From Setaria digitata (lineage: Eukaryota > Nematoda > Chromadorea > Rhabditida > Setariidae): DNA of 64,000 nucleotides. The notes beneath the pieces are model-generated. The model ran no database searches, had not been told where the DNA came from, and saw only the letters and a list, made by a program, of their open reading frames with translations. The position numbers were made by a program, and so were the translations under genes. Positions 12,801 to 27,800 of this stretch are shown one piece after another; within the stretch, counting starts at the first letter, position 1; the number at the start of each line of letters is the position of its first letter. The stretch covers positions 1-64,000 of the forward strand of contig RCAB01000067.1 in assembly GCA_003640385.1 (NCBI GenBank), written 5' to 3'.

Positions 12801-15800
12801 CATTTAATAATCTTTGAGCAGAAAAGACAAGTATTTTCTCCATAGTTCTCTCAAAAAAAAAATTAACGAAATGTCAAATTTTTAATGTTTCTTATTATGC
12901 TGTAATAAATAAATTAAAAATTCAAAAAAAAAAAATGAAAACTTTTGACATCCATTATTACCTTATTACTAAATAATCGGGTCAAAAAGCGTTTGATATT
13001 GAATATTTAATCTATTAATTTTATAAATTCATAATCTGCATAAATTTAACAGTAATTATTTCCCATATTTTAACATTGTTTTTAATTTTAGTGTTTGAAA
13101 TTTTAAAAAAAAAGTAATTGAATACTAAAATTAGGATAACAAAATTGGAAAAAACAGATATATTTGATAATAAACACCGAAACGGGAACAGCCAAATGCG
13201 AGAAAGAGAAGTGATTTAATTTCGTTAATTATATCTAAATAGTGAAAAACAAAAAACAAGAACTAAAAAAAAAAAAACAACGAACTTACCAAGGATGCAT
13301 TGTCTTTAAGTTTCGAACCACTTGCAACTTTTTTAATCTCAGTGGTAGTTGTAATGGTTGTTTCGGTGGTAATGGTTGAATCTCCAGGAACATGAACTGA
13401 TATCGATGGATTACTATATGAGGTATTCTTTGCTGACGAACTAAAAATCACTACAAATATTTATTTGTATTTACATTTGATTATCTGGACTTAGTTTTTG
13501 ATTATGCAGTGCAGTTGCTTAGAATAATTTAACCCATAATAGTATTATTGCTAGTAATAATTAAATTTAATAGTAATTTAAAAGAAAAAAAAGCATAAGA
13601 AAAAGTAATGATTAAAGAAATTGCTTGAGATAATTTAACTGAATAAAATGTAACTTATAATTTGCTGGTAATGTTAGCAGTAATTTAAAGGAAAAAGAAA
13701 GAAAATAAGCAAAACTAACAGTAGCAATTAAAGAAAAAGACAATAAACAAATTGAAGCAATAACTTTAAGAGGAGGTTTTAAAAAGAAAGCTTTAAACGA
13801 TCAGGTGGAAAATTATAATCAAATAGCTAATGAAAAGAAAGACTGAAGAAAAATTTCATAATTTGCAAAATATTTTGAAAGTGTTAAAAAAAATTTTGGC
13901 ATAATTAGTTTGCTTAAAAATGCAACAATTGTAAAAGTGGTAAGAAGACGATTTGTTAATGAAGTAATGAAAAACGATTACAAACAAGCTAACTGATTGC
14001 TAATCTGTCAATAACGCATAGATATTTTGTTTTCATAAACGGATGAAATTTTGTTTACTTATAAATTCAATGGCAGGAAGGATTAACTTCACTGGCGCAC
14101 TGCAATAAAATGATATTTTCATTTCAAAAATCTCAAATTTCTGACTTCTTTCCTTAATGAATATGCCAAATACAGGGGTTAATCAGCTGATTTCTTTTAA
14201 TAATTTTTAATAATTTATTTTAGTAAGGCCATTAATTCTGGCGGGAAGTTGATCAACTGAATTTAATCAAGCTAAACTTAATCAGTTTAATCGAATTTGC
14301 CTGCAAATACACATATAGATTTCAAACAACTGTTTATTTTAAATTTTACTTTATTTGCTTCAAAAGTTTTTTAAATTCATTTCCCTCTTCTCTATCATTG
14401 CTATATACAAAATGTTTTGGCTAAAAGCATTCTAAAAAAGAAATGATTTAAAATTTACATTCCGTGAATTTTATCAACAATTTTTAAAAAGTTTTAATCG
14501 ATGGTTCAAAAAAATCAGTTGGTTTGAAGAGAAAAATTGTCGGAAGAGAACGAAATTGAATGAAAAAGATGAACAAAGAAAATTAACGAAAAATTTATTA
14601 AAATTTTTTAAAAAAGAAAAAAAATGATGGAAAGGAAAAGGAAACAAAAGTGTAAAAAATAATTTTCTGAGAACTATTTTTTGATACCAGTAATTGGTCC
14701 ATCATATACAGTTAGATGAGCGAGTGCAGTGAAGTTTGAAACATTATTTAGTTTAATTTGATGGATAATTAGGTAAACAAATAGGCATTATGGTTGCTAC
14801 CTGACTGTATGCTTAATTAAGTGTAGAGGTGGCGGAGTTATTTTATTATTTTAATCAAAATAATGATGATAGATATGAAGATATTATCACTACTTTCGTC
14901 AAAATATGTAATTAAATTCACACTTCTCAGCAATTCGTTAATTACAGAAGTAAATGGGATGAAATTGCGACTATTTTTAATAATCAAATGATTCAGTTAA
15001 CAATGGAATGGACTAAAGAAAAAAAATATGAATGATTATTTTAATGTTTGATTCCTTTCAGTTTATTCCCTCATTCTCTTTGAAAAATTGTTGCTTCGTA
15101 TTTTGGGAGGTTAACATTGCTTATTGCAACTTAATAAAATTGCCATCCAAAGCATATTTTAGAAATTTTTTCCATTTAATTAAAGTATTTTCAATAGTAT
15201 GTAATAATAAATCTCTTAATTTGTCTCAATATTAATGAAGAATTTTTAATTTTTTCATCAAATATTTCAGTAAAATATCGACGATAAATTATCAATTTTC
15301 GGTATGAGTATTGCGATTATTGACATACCTGTATTCAGGTGTAGCAGAATCAGAGTAATGTATTGTAGAAACTGTTTCCTCGTAAGCTGTTGATTCGCTT
15401 CGATAGCCGGATTCGCCGATTCGTTCGTTCGTTTGCAATGCCTGATTGCCACCGTTTATGATATTCTCGTAATCAGTGAGGAATTCTCGCAATGATCCTG
15501 ATTTAGACCTGAGAAGCGAAAATTTGTTTTATTTTTATCGACAAATCGATAAACAGTAAAACAGCTAAGAATCCGATTACTGAAACGTTGAAATTCTGCA
15601 TTAGTCTAAATAAAAAAAGAAAAAAAACGTTTCAATTAAAAGATTGCTATTAAGAGATTGTTCATTACTGTTAATGAATGATTTTTAAAATTTTAGGAAA
15701 TTTTTGGATAAAAAGTGTTTTTAAAATCAAATGTTGTGTACAAAATATTCATTATGAAATATAAATTTTTAAGTACTTCGATTAAATAACTTACCTTTAT

Positions 15801-18800
15801 TTCTACACTGTATACTATTAATTAGATTTCAATGTAATTAGCATAAAGAAGAAATTTCACTGGCATAAGCTAATGCAGCCATGGACAGCATGAGCAGTAG
15901 ATTTAATTAAAAATTATTTGTAGACACTAATTTGCATACAGTTATAAACAATAGATTTCATTGTAAAATTCGCATGAACAATTATTTATTGAACCAAAAT
16001 TCATATTAAGTCAAAGATTACAAGTTAAAACTTCTCAAGTTTTCATGGCAAGCCAATTAAAACTCAATAAAATAATTACTTTATTTTGCTTAGTTTTGAC
16101 ATTATGACTACTTCCTACTGCTATAAATTAAAAATTAATTGAAGCAAATAAGATAATGTCAGAAAGAAATAATTTACCAAATACTGTCACTTTTATTACT
16201 ACTTTCGGCATCATCATCTACACCAATATTATCAACATTGCGAATCTTCCTATCAATGTTGTTGTTGTCGTTGTTACGATTATCGTACTCAATTGATAAA
16301 GTTCTCAATTCATTCATGAATGTGCTAAATAAATGGAGAATTTCCACTGATAACCGTAAGCCCATTAGTTTTTCTCTTTGTTTTTCTTTTTTTTTTTTTT
16401 TATTAATGTTCCATTTTATTACATGATAAAACAAATATTATCATGTAGTATTTAGAGAAGTAGTTGCAGAATAATAATTTAATCAGTTTCACAAAAAAAG
16501 CAGTATTTAGTGTTTCAGTAGCAAATAAAATTAATGTTATCAACTTTTTACAAAAGATTATAAAGAGAAAATTCAATAGTAAACTCAATGGAATGATACA
16601 TAACTATGGTAGGACACTTTGAAGATGAAATGTGAGGAAAAAAAAAATTGCATGGGGTATGGAAAAAATATCATTAAGATGGAGAAGATGTGAACAAAGA
16701 AGAAAGTTTTTTTTTTCATATTTTACAATTGAACTTGTTTTGGTGGAACAAAATAGGATAATGAGCAAATTGAAGGGCTAATTAATAATTAGACAGGTGA
16801 ATTGATTGATTATTCAGCTAATCAATTAAGTTTACAATATCGTATCAATGAACTGATGGAAAAAAAAAAAATTATTTTTTCACATATATCAAATGATTCA
16901 TTTTTTCGTTATCTTTATGCACAAAATTTCATATTTCCGATATAGAGAGATCTTATAGCGATGATTAATAATTTTTGCTAACTACTGAAAAAAACCTTAG
17001 GAAAGCCGTGAGTTCGTATAGCCGAAAGTTCGTCCGAATAGGGAAAGTGGCATACTAATTAATTAGTACTAGCAAACTGGATTTAAAATTTTATGATTCG
17101 CTAAGTGTTACATGAACTCAGTTGCTATCCATCAATAGTTTCTAAATTTTATATTATCTACCTTACTTGTCCTTTTTTTCTTGCTTTAGCAAACTGTTTG
17201 ACTTTGGTTTCGAGACCATCCCATTAATAAAATTTTATTAGCTATAGAATTTAAATTTACAATTTTAATAAAAAAAATTGCTGTAGCAAGGAAGCACGTG
17301 AAATATAAAAATTAAAAGACGATTAAGCTTATCAAGTAAATTATTGTTCTGTTCTGCTTCTCTGTCCACTGCGATATTAAATTATCAATAAGTAATGATA
17401 TGATAATGGCCTAATTAGAAAGTAATGCTGCTTCCCTTCTTATTTATTTCAAATTTTTTAAATTCATTTTCTAAACCCAATTTCCTCTTTTTTTTTCGGG
17501 TATTTTCAGTACTTTAATCAGTTCCTTCAGTAATAAAACTAAATGACAAGCATTTACATAAATAATTTCAGATCATTTCAAAGCAACCAAACTTGTTTTG
17601 CGGCAGAATTTGAAAACATTCTCTTTCGAATAGCAAATATTTGAAAGTAAAACTATGAAATGAAATAAAATTTTTGTTATGTTACAAAATTAAAACTATT
17701 GATTGGATGTGTATAGTGGGAGAACTGGAAATAAACCAAAACTGGCTTAATTCCTAGGATAAATAACATTTTTACAATCGAATAAATAATATTTCATGCT
17801 TACCTGACAAATGTTTACATAACTATTTTGGTCATATATATGTATTTTTACCGATAATTAAAATATGTCCTATTTATTTATCGTGATTTATTACCGCCAT
17901 CATTATTTTTCTCGTTGTTATAACTTGTTGTTTAATACGATTTATTTATCATGACTTATCAACGTTATAATCATTCCTCATCTTGTTATTATAAAAATTG
18001 TTGTCTAACTTATCGTCACATTATATAGCTTACGATTTGCTGGCAGCAGAATGAAACTCAAATATTATTTAAATTTGCATCAATCTTTTGCAAAGTGATA
18101 ATTGCTCACTGTTACTTGACAGAAGAGTGGTGAAATTAAGTTAAAATTTATGTTTTTTTTTTTTTTTTTTTTTTTTTGGGCAGAATTATTATTCTATAAT
18201 TAATTATTATTGTAATCATGATGATCAATTTCACAATACATAACAAGTTGACATGATAGCTTTTCAAATTTAAATTTCAGTCTAACCTTTCGCTTAGTCG
18301 TTTTTCATCATTGTTGGGAATGCTTCTATAACTATCACTAAAGCGATATCCCAAACGTTCTCCTATGCTAGGTGAAATCCAGTCATCAGAATCCTTTTGA
18401 CGATCGCCGATATAACCACGCTGATATCCATTTTGATTCTCCTGATAATTTCTATGCAGTTCTTTTCGATCCAGTTGATCATTTATCAGTCCTGGCTCAC
18501 ATTGCGTTTTCATTGATTTTCTCTGCAAACTGATAAATATATGAAATTTATCATCATCTAATTTAGCAAGGAAATTATATTTACTGCTAAAATCCATTTT
18601 CTAAAACTGATCTAAAATTGACTCCTACTTAATCGCTTAAGTTTCTTTTTAATTTTTTGAAATAAAATTAAATAAATAAATAATGATATGTTGTAACATA
18701 CATTGTATGGATTAACAGAATCATCAAGCATTGTTTCAACAGCCATTGAAATCTGGAAATTTAATTTAAATTGATTTCGAAATATTTATGTAACAATGAA

Positions 18801-21800
18801 GCGAGCTTTGATTCAATCAGATATTTTTTTTTTAATTTACAAATTAAGCATTATGATGTGTTCTTGTTAATAATGATACTTCTAGAGGTTATTTTATTTA
18901 AATAAAGACTTTCTTAATGAAATTTTTAAAATCTATTTGATTTAAATAACAATTTTACAAAACTTTTTTTAGAATTATATGAACTGTCTATTTCCAGCAA
19001 ATGTCTACATTTCTCAAATGGTAGGTAGAACATTCTTAAAAATTTTGTTTCGTAAAACTGAAGTGAGATATAAGAATAAACGTTTTGGATACTTAAATTT
19101 TATTTTAATAAGTATTAAACTTGAATTATATATGTATATATCTAAATTGCATAATGAAACTGATGAAATTAAATCACCAATATGTGCATATTTTAAATTT
19201 AATTTTGAAACTAGGTGTGGAAAAGACGAAGAAATTAAATGAAAAAAATAGAGGTGGAAATATTGAACTGCATATGATAATATGAAAAAAGTATGGCCAG
19301 CAATTGGCAAAGGCTATAGTTCTCAAAAATTTCAAATTAATTTTCGATTTAAATCCGCCAGGCTTAATTAAACTAGTAGTTTTGTTTTGATTATTTCATT
19401 AATTGTGGCCAATTTTTCAATAAACTTTTAGATAAAAGCCTAGGAAATATTAAACAGACGAAGACCTTTGAAAAATGGAAAAAGAACAAAGTTGCAATTT
19501 GGCGTTAAGTATTAAATAGTCATTTTAAAACATCAATAATTAATACAGTTGATTGATCTTTTAATAATAAACTGAGTAAGCAAAGCTTTATAACTAAAAT
19601 TTTTATTTAAATGAAATTTAGCAGGTACAAATATAATCCTGAACAAATTTTTTAAATAATTTTTCTTTTTTGAAGTGAAAGGTACCTCGACTTGCATGTA
19701 GCCTCCATTACTGTCACCATCGCTGATAACATTATCACCACTCTGTCTTATCTGAAATATAAGTCTTTTATACATTTTATAACATTAACCGAAACTTATT
19801 ATTATCATCTAAATATTTATACCCGCTAAATTTCAAATTTATCAAAATTGGCTAAAAACTATCGACATGAAAAATGTAAGGGAGAAAAATTCGAAACAAA
19901 ATGAATTCAGAATTTGAAGTTAAATCCTTAAAACCGGATTTTAATTGATCCAGAAATATAAAAGCATGAAAATGAATTAAATTTCCATTTTTCTCGCATT
20001 GTCATCATTATTATTGAATGAATTTATTTATTTGTTAATAAATTGTTCGATTAATTTGGGTCACCATTGAGCATTAGTAAGATTTAATTTAAATTTTCAA
20101 AATCATTATTCCAAATCATTTATTGAAATTTTTTTTTCTCAAGGAATTTCAGCAAAATTTAAGAATAGCATTAAACTTAACAATTCAGTTCACTTGTAAA
20201 TGATAACGAACTTCAGTGCGTTCCACTACCATACGATTTCTATTTCGTGAACTTGGACATTGTTCATCACGCACCACCGGTATCAAATTTGTTAATGATT
20301 CTGGGTGATGGGGCATCGTTCGACCTGAATTCAATAGGAAAATAAAAAATAGTAATAACTGAAAAGAAAACTGGTTACTGTTTATATAATTTTAAAATTT
20401 TCGCTTTAATTTGATTGGATATTGCATCATGAAGTAATACGATATCCGACCATTAATAATGATTGACAGTTCTTTTTATTTATTTGTTTATTATTATTTT
20501 ATTATTTTTCTGTAAACAATTAAATCATTGCTTTCTAATGGAAGACGCAAAATACCAGAAATTACGATAATTGGAAATTAGAAAATTTCATTATTTATAA
20601 TTTATCTCCATCATGAAGAGGTATTATTTAAAAAAAAAAAAAAAAAAAAAAAATAAAATGAAAGCAAGTTCGAAAATGAGTTTACAAATAGAATATAATA
20701 AAGTGTTTTGGTAATTTAAGGGAAAGTGAGCAACAGTTGAAAAAAAAAATTGTGAAATTAACGAATTTTACTCCGAAACTTTTTGGTCCTCTCCTCCCCT
20801 TTAAAAAAAAAAGGGTGATGAATAATAGTTAACAGCTGATAGGAGAGCTAAACCTTTATGAAAAATTTCAATGTTTTGAAATGATATCAAACTAATTTAT
20901 CAATTAGATGATAAAAAGCTAAATAGAATGATAAAATGAATTTTACTGAAATCATGTTGGCAAAGGTCTTTCAGCAAAAAAAAAATTAAACCATCTGGAA
21001 AGTTTATAATTTTTAAAATTCGTCAAAATTTAATAATTAAGGACATTGCATTGAACAGAGATGAAATAAATGAAAGAAAAAGGGAGAGAGAAAGAAAGAG
21101 AAAAGAGAGGGTGAGAATAGATAAAAGTTTCATTCGATGAGTTGCATAAAATGCCTTCCGTTTTTTTTTTTTTTTTTTTAAACTTTCTTTTCCAGAAAAA
21201 TTATTCATTGGACTGATTCATTTGACAGTCGAACAAATGAAAGGTCAATTGATGGCGTTTTTTTGTGCTTATATTTATTTTTTTACAAAATGCTTTTGCT
21301 AACATTTCCACGTCATCCATTCATTTTACCTCATCTTTTTTCATTTTCATTTTTTGTTTTAACAATTTACTGATATTGATTCTGGGAAAAGACAATTGGC
21401 AGTTTTCTTTCTGCTTTTTTTATTTAATTAAAAATTACTACTGCAGTTTAATACGGCATGAAAAAAAGTGAAATTTTTTCATGACGTTATTTCTTTTTTT
21501 TTTTTTTTTTTTGTCGTATTGTGATATTAAATTTATAATTTATTATCAATTCCATCCTTCTCTTTTATTTAGAAATTAATTTAGCAAAAAATATTTTAAA
21601 TAAATTATAACGGAATGGATAATTTTTCATCCTTTTTTTTTCTTTTTTTTTCTTTCCCCGGATATTATTGAAGCGTAAAAATAAAATGAAAAAATCCTAT
21701 GCTGCATATAAAAAAATGAGTTACTTTTCTCCTTTAGGTATAAAAATTATAGCATGGAAACTGGTAAATTAAGGAAATAGGCCAAAAATTTGAACATTAT

Positions 21801-24800
21801 TTAAATTAGCCAAAATTTGCAGCGTCAGTAAAGTCTATAAATGACAATTTCCTTTCGCCAACCTCTTCTTCGAACCAATTGTGATGGGTTAGCCCGATCA
21901 ATTAGGCCATATTTTGTTTTTTTTTTTCGAATATTAATTAACAAGTCGGTCCCTCAAATACAACTTCCAACTACCTGACCTCTTTTGAAATGTTTGATTT
22001 AGATTTTTGTTAATGGATGAAAATCCAGGCATTGTTATTTTTATTCAGAACTTTTTATAAAAACAAATTAGTTAAATTTCAATCTGTCGCTGGTTTTAAA
22101 AGAGAAAATGAAAAGATTGCACTTAATGAGTGCTAGTTTTTCTCCTCTTTTCCTTCTTTTTTATTACTTGCAGTATTTTTAAAATGGATATTAAATTACT
22201 ATTCGAATTCATTCCTTTTCTGCATTTGAAAGTTTACTTTAACTTAATTAAGCGTACTAAAAAAAACGAATGACAAAAGAATTTGACATCGAATGTTTCG
22301 AATAAAATTTATTGAATTTAAAAACTGAAAGTGAGAGAAGGAAAGAGAACAGAGAGAACAGGGAATTTTGTAATAAACAATTTAGTACTTCTTTTCTTTT
22401 TTAATAAATCAATTTGTCATTAATTAGCTGTCATTAAAAATCAAAGAACACGAACAGATAGCAAGATCGGAATGATTCTCTTCGTTTGCGGTTTTTGCCT
22501 CAAATACCGGGAGGAAATGAGTGGATTTTCTGCACAATCAAGCCACTGATATATTAATTTCACATATTTCTTGAGGAATTTATCGTGAATCATTGTAATG
22601 TAAGCTTAGAAATAATTCACTTATAATATTTCAAAAAACTCGTTGAAAACGAAATATTTCCGGATGAAGGAACTGGGTGGGTACTTTAGGACTGAATGAA
22701 TAGAAAATAATAAAATTTTTTAGAAGTTTGGTCAGCTTGGATCCAAAAACTAAATAATGGAATATTGTGAATGACGCCACATGTGAAGTTAATTTTAAAT
22801 TAAATTCAGTTATTTTTCTTTTGTTTTTTATCTTATGGATTACAAAAAATTCTGCAAAATTTATTCATCTTGATTTGTTACAGAACTGTTCCGGAAATCA
22901 ATTTAATGTGCTATATGCAAAAGAAGTAATTAAGAAGCAATTTTCCGGAATAAACGTTGAATCAATCTTGAACGGAAATGAATGAAAAAAAAAATAAAGG
23001 TCGTATGAGATGGTAGCATTAGTAATAAAGCACATTTAAAATTAAGCAAAAAATAATTTTTAGTTCGACTAACAAAAAAATCCCATGAACTGAATTTAAG
23101 TTTAATTGATTAAATTTTCAATTAAACTATTGAACGATTGAAAAAATATGAAATATTTCAAAAAGAAAACGATAATAAAAATTGGAAATTATTTGCAATG
23201 TTAGCCATTTTAGCTTAGTGAAAAATTGTTTATTATATATAATTGATGAAATGAAAGCAACAAACGTATGTTGAAATTGGCATAATGAAAAATCGAAAAA
23301 AAAATGAAAAAAAAGAAAAAAAAAAAAAGGAAATAGAGAAGAATGGATGAATATTAATAGTAGAAAGAGAGAGAAAGAGGATGAAATTGAAAAGTAAACA
23401 AAAATCAATTCGATACCCAATTTCATATGATGCAGTGTTAGCTTTACTTTCTTTCTTATCATATCAACGGCGTACTATTTACAATTTCTTTTATCAGTAA
23501 AATTATGTATGTTTAGTAATTTTGCTGCTGTTACAGTGAGAAGGAAATAAATTAATCGGATGAATTTCTTCGAAATCATTTATTAAATAGATATTTTTAA
23601 ATTAATTAATCATTTTTCCCAAGTTGTTATTCGGCTGATTAACAGTAACAGCACTGGCTCAGTTTAGTAAGTTGAATCTCAACACTTACCAGTGTACGTT
23701 TAAACCTTTCATTTGCTTTAGAAGTAATTATAAATATCTAATTTCCAAATATTAAATTAAAATTACCTGTTTATAACGATAGTTGAAGATGGTCTATTTT
23801 ATATGTGTACCAAAAATTAAAGTTCAAAATGAAATCACTTCAAATTAAAATAAATATATGCTATTCAGGAAAGTTAGGAATTAAATTTCCTAAAAAAAGC
23901 GTAAGTGCTAAAAATCATTTTAAAATTTACAACCTTTGTGAATTGCCGTCAGCTAAGCCTAGATTATGATAAACAGAATTGTAAAATTTAACATTCTATT
24001 AGGATTAAAATATTTGAAGTATTTTTTTTTACTTTTCATTTAGCAAATAGTAGTAGCATAAAAAGAATTTTTTCATCCATAAATACTTTTGTCAATCAAA
24101 TTTTACATGACACTTTTTCATCCCTTCTTGACTTTATTCTTTTTAGGTCATATAAGCATTTTCGGACTTTTGAAGTAAAGTTTCATCAGTGGTATTTTAA
24201 GGAACAAGAGATATGATAACTAACAATTAAATTTCAGTGCAAAATTCTTTAAAGGAAGAAATTTGGAGGATGAAAGATGGATTAGTAGGTAGCAACCACA
24301 ACCGAAACTTTTTTTTTACTACGGCAATTGTGCACTATCAAATGTAACAATCAAAAACTTTTTTTTTTTTTATATGAATGAAAGAAGGTAATCTGTTAAT
24401 TGTGCACTAGTAGATTAAACAAAATTGACAATTCCATTCTAAAATGCATAATTAAAATGTGATCGTTTTATTTAAATTATCCATAAAAGTTTTCGAAGAA
24501 TTTTTCGGAAAAAAGGGTTAAATCCAATTGCAATCTAAATTATTTTTCGGTTCATTTAATAAGAAAAATTAAAGCGTGAATGAAGGAATAGAAAAAGAAG
24601 AGGAAATCTTAGAACGATAAGAAATATCGGATAAAAGGGAAAAAGAAAAATCTGACATTTTAAAAAATTGTTATTCCTGAGGTCATTTCCGGTTTAAAAG
24701 CACTTACAAGAAATGATTTGCTGGCATTTAAATCTTACGTAAAATTTTTTAAAAAAGAAAATGGGAAATGAATTCCGAACTCATCCATGCCATTAATCTG

Positions 24801-27800
24801 TTGATAGTTTATTTATTTTCACTTTAAATTTACCAGTTCAGTACTATCATTCATTCGCTTTAAGTCCTGCAAAATGTTAGTTTTGAAACGTTTTTTGATT
24901 CATGAATCAATTGTACTAATAAGTCATTTTTTACTTCATTTAAAAAAAAATTAAACATATAATTGTAAATGTTTGGAAAAAGAAGACACTCGTCAAATAT
25001 ATCCATTCGTCCTTCAAATTATTGGAGAAATCAAAAGCGGAATATTTTTGGGCTACAGATTTAAAACTCTTGTACAAATTGATTTTTTTCTCGTTCAGTT
25101 CACTTATTAACTGATAAATAAGCAGTAAAAGATTATGATTAGAAAAGCAAATGAACGAACAGAAATTGAATTTGCAAAGTAATGGGAATGACAAGGCAAT
25201 TTTAAGACAGTAGTTCCATACCTATGTATTTTACACAATTATAATGAACAGGTTTGAATTGTTGCTTAAGAAAGAAAAACATATGCTGTCTATTCCTATT
25301 AACAGTACAGCAATAATTGGTATAAAAAGTAAGAAATATGAAATTTTAAACTACAAAAGTGCAAGATTTATGGAACACCTTTCAGTAAATTTTAGTAATA
25401 TTTTATGGAAAAGCAGAATTATATTTAACAATTAGTTGAAATTCAAAAAGAAAATTAAATAAAATTCGGATTATGAGTAGTGATAACTAACTCTAAGGAA
25501 GGAAATGTATCGAAGTTTATATTCGAATACAAAATATTCTGCTTAATTTGATGTTAAGGTTCTAAATTTTTTGTGTAATTTTAACCAATCAAATGTAATA
25601 AAGTTTCCAATTATAATTCCTCTATGAAATAATTTTTTTAAAATTGTTTTGCTTATTTTTTAATTTCTTACATATTAAAGAAAACAATGAGATGAAATCT
25701 TTTCATGTCTTCCGTAGTATATTATTAGAATCTAAATAGATGCCAAGTAGTTAATTTAGAAGTTTAAGTCAGATTGAATTTTGTAAAACATTTCACTCAC
25801 GCTAGCTGCTCCTTTATTATTTAATCTTTCATTTAGTCCAATTCCATACATCATCTAACGACGTATCAGTTTTTTCTTTCACATGGAATTCTATCTGTGT
25901 CGCAACATCTTCCATCAAATATTTTGTAGTTAACAGGTAAGAAAAAAACTAAAAAGGTAGGACGAGAAAAAACTCGTCCATTCTGCGGTTCTCTTTTTAC
26001 TCATATACAGGTAAACATTATTATATTTAGAAAATTTGATCATTTATGTTAAAAAAATTTTTGAAATTTCGGCCGAAATTTTCCGACGTCATATGTTTAC
26101 CTTCTCTTAATAATTAATCAATTTACAACCACTGATAATTGTTATTTTGACATGTTATACATCTGTTTATCTCACCCATTTCATAGAAATTTCCTCATAT
26201 GTTTATCAAAAGGAAATTCAAAATTTTTTAATGAACTAAAAAATATGAATTGTGTCTTAACTTAAGCATATGTATCCTAATATCAGTGTAACTATTTTAT
26301 GAATTTGAGAGATCGAATAAACGAGAATTTATTTTTAGTTCAGTAATTTGGAAAGCAAAAAAAGTTCCTGGAGAAAAAAAGGATGACTCGAGTGAAGTGG
26401 ATTAGAAATGAATGGACAGGATTGAAATCAAAATAACTGCAATCAAATTGAACTAAAAAAAAATAAAAATAAAAAAAATTATTTATCAGTCAATGTTAAC
26501 AGTTGTTAAATGCCAATATCACAAGAATTTTTACTTAATCAAAGCTCAAAATTTTATATTTTTTCATGAAGCAATTGGATGAAAGAAGAAAGACAATTGA
26601 AATTTGCAAACATTTTTAGCTGCTCAATTATCTTAATAGAGAGCTACTGCAATTTAACGAACACAATAAATTGTGTGCGATGAAATCTAAATATTAAAAA
26701 AATCACAATCATCGATTTCGCAAGGCATTAATGAATTTGTTTTAACTCAATTTAACTTAAACATAGCTTAATCCGACAAGTAATTAACTCATATCTGCTT
26801 AAAAATTAAAATTTGAAAGGTTGAAGAAGAAGTCCAAACAAAACTAACCGTTTACTGCACATTGTACTTCAATTTTAATATTCATAACTTGACTTTTTGT
26901 CAAAATTTGGATCAGCTAAGTTCGCAATCGAAATATTTTCCAAATACTGAATATACAACGCGTGTCGATGCTCACGTAATTAGGTCAGTCATTAGTGAAG
27001 CAAACAATTCTTCTCCATGGATTTCAATCTTTTTGAAAATCTCCTTTATAACATTTAGTTTGCATTATATGACATAAGCTGATTGCATCGTTTTCTTTTT
27101 TCAATTTCTAGCTTAATAGCAAAATCCCAATTAATATTTACTAATTAGTTGACTTTCTTTCTTAACGTAACTTACAATCGAAAATACTTGACGTAACGCC
27201 CACGCTTTCTAGCGATGACGTGTATATATATATAATGAAATAAAATATATATATATTTTATTTCATTTTGTTTTATTTTATTTTTGGTGTAATAAGATCT
27301 TTTCTAGTAAGCCAGTAAGTTAAAGCAGTGAAAAGAAGCGGAAATATGAGGGAAAAATAGGCTCAATTGTTTGTAACATTAGTTCTTACTTACATTTAAA
27401 TAATGAAATGAGATTTTGATGGAAATTTCGAAATTTTAGTTCTTAGTAATTATTAATCATAATCCAAAGCAAAAGGAAAAATACTTTAAAAAAAAAAACA
27501 AACATAAGAATCGAAAAAAAATTCTAATAAATTTGTTTGGAATAATGTCTTTATGTTATTAAACCTTTAAGTTTTGCTTTAATTTCTTGATTTTTTACCT
27601 TACTTTAATTTTTTTGGGGGGTGGTTTCAGATACAGCTCTGTTAAATATTTCTTTTAAATACTAATTAAATATTTGTTTATCAATAAAATGTGTACTGAA
27701 TATAATAAATAAAAAAAACACAGTTGTGATAAGAGCAAAACATCAATATATTTTCATGTGTGTACATAGACATTACAAAACGAATCATTTAGCATAATTT

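Larger units (their letters stand above)
5353..13289 (-). other. 7.9 kb intron of gene 1 holding an alternative first exon
   Basis: This intron separates the exon ending at 13290 from the exon starting at 5352 in gene 1. It is AT-rich with many homopolymer runs. The only segment with clearly different composition and a coherent coding frame is 7697-7849, described separately. A patch around 12370-12600 has a somewhat higher GC content but gives only short interrupted frames. A degenerate triplet region lies at 9430-9550 and a diverged tandem repeat at 11038-11255. Confidence 0.55.

Noticed and set aside
16174..16434. Full 86-codon minus-strand frame as a stand-alone gene
   Set aside because: Only 16324-16178 is real. 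The rest reads through a poly-T stretch upstream of the acceptor, and the exon fits gene 1 in phase.
18979..19242. Overlapping plus- and minus-strand frames of about 90 codons
   Set aside because: Both are driven by AT-rich sequence in an intron, with no splice context and no family resemblance.
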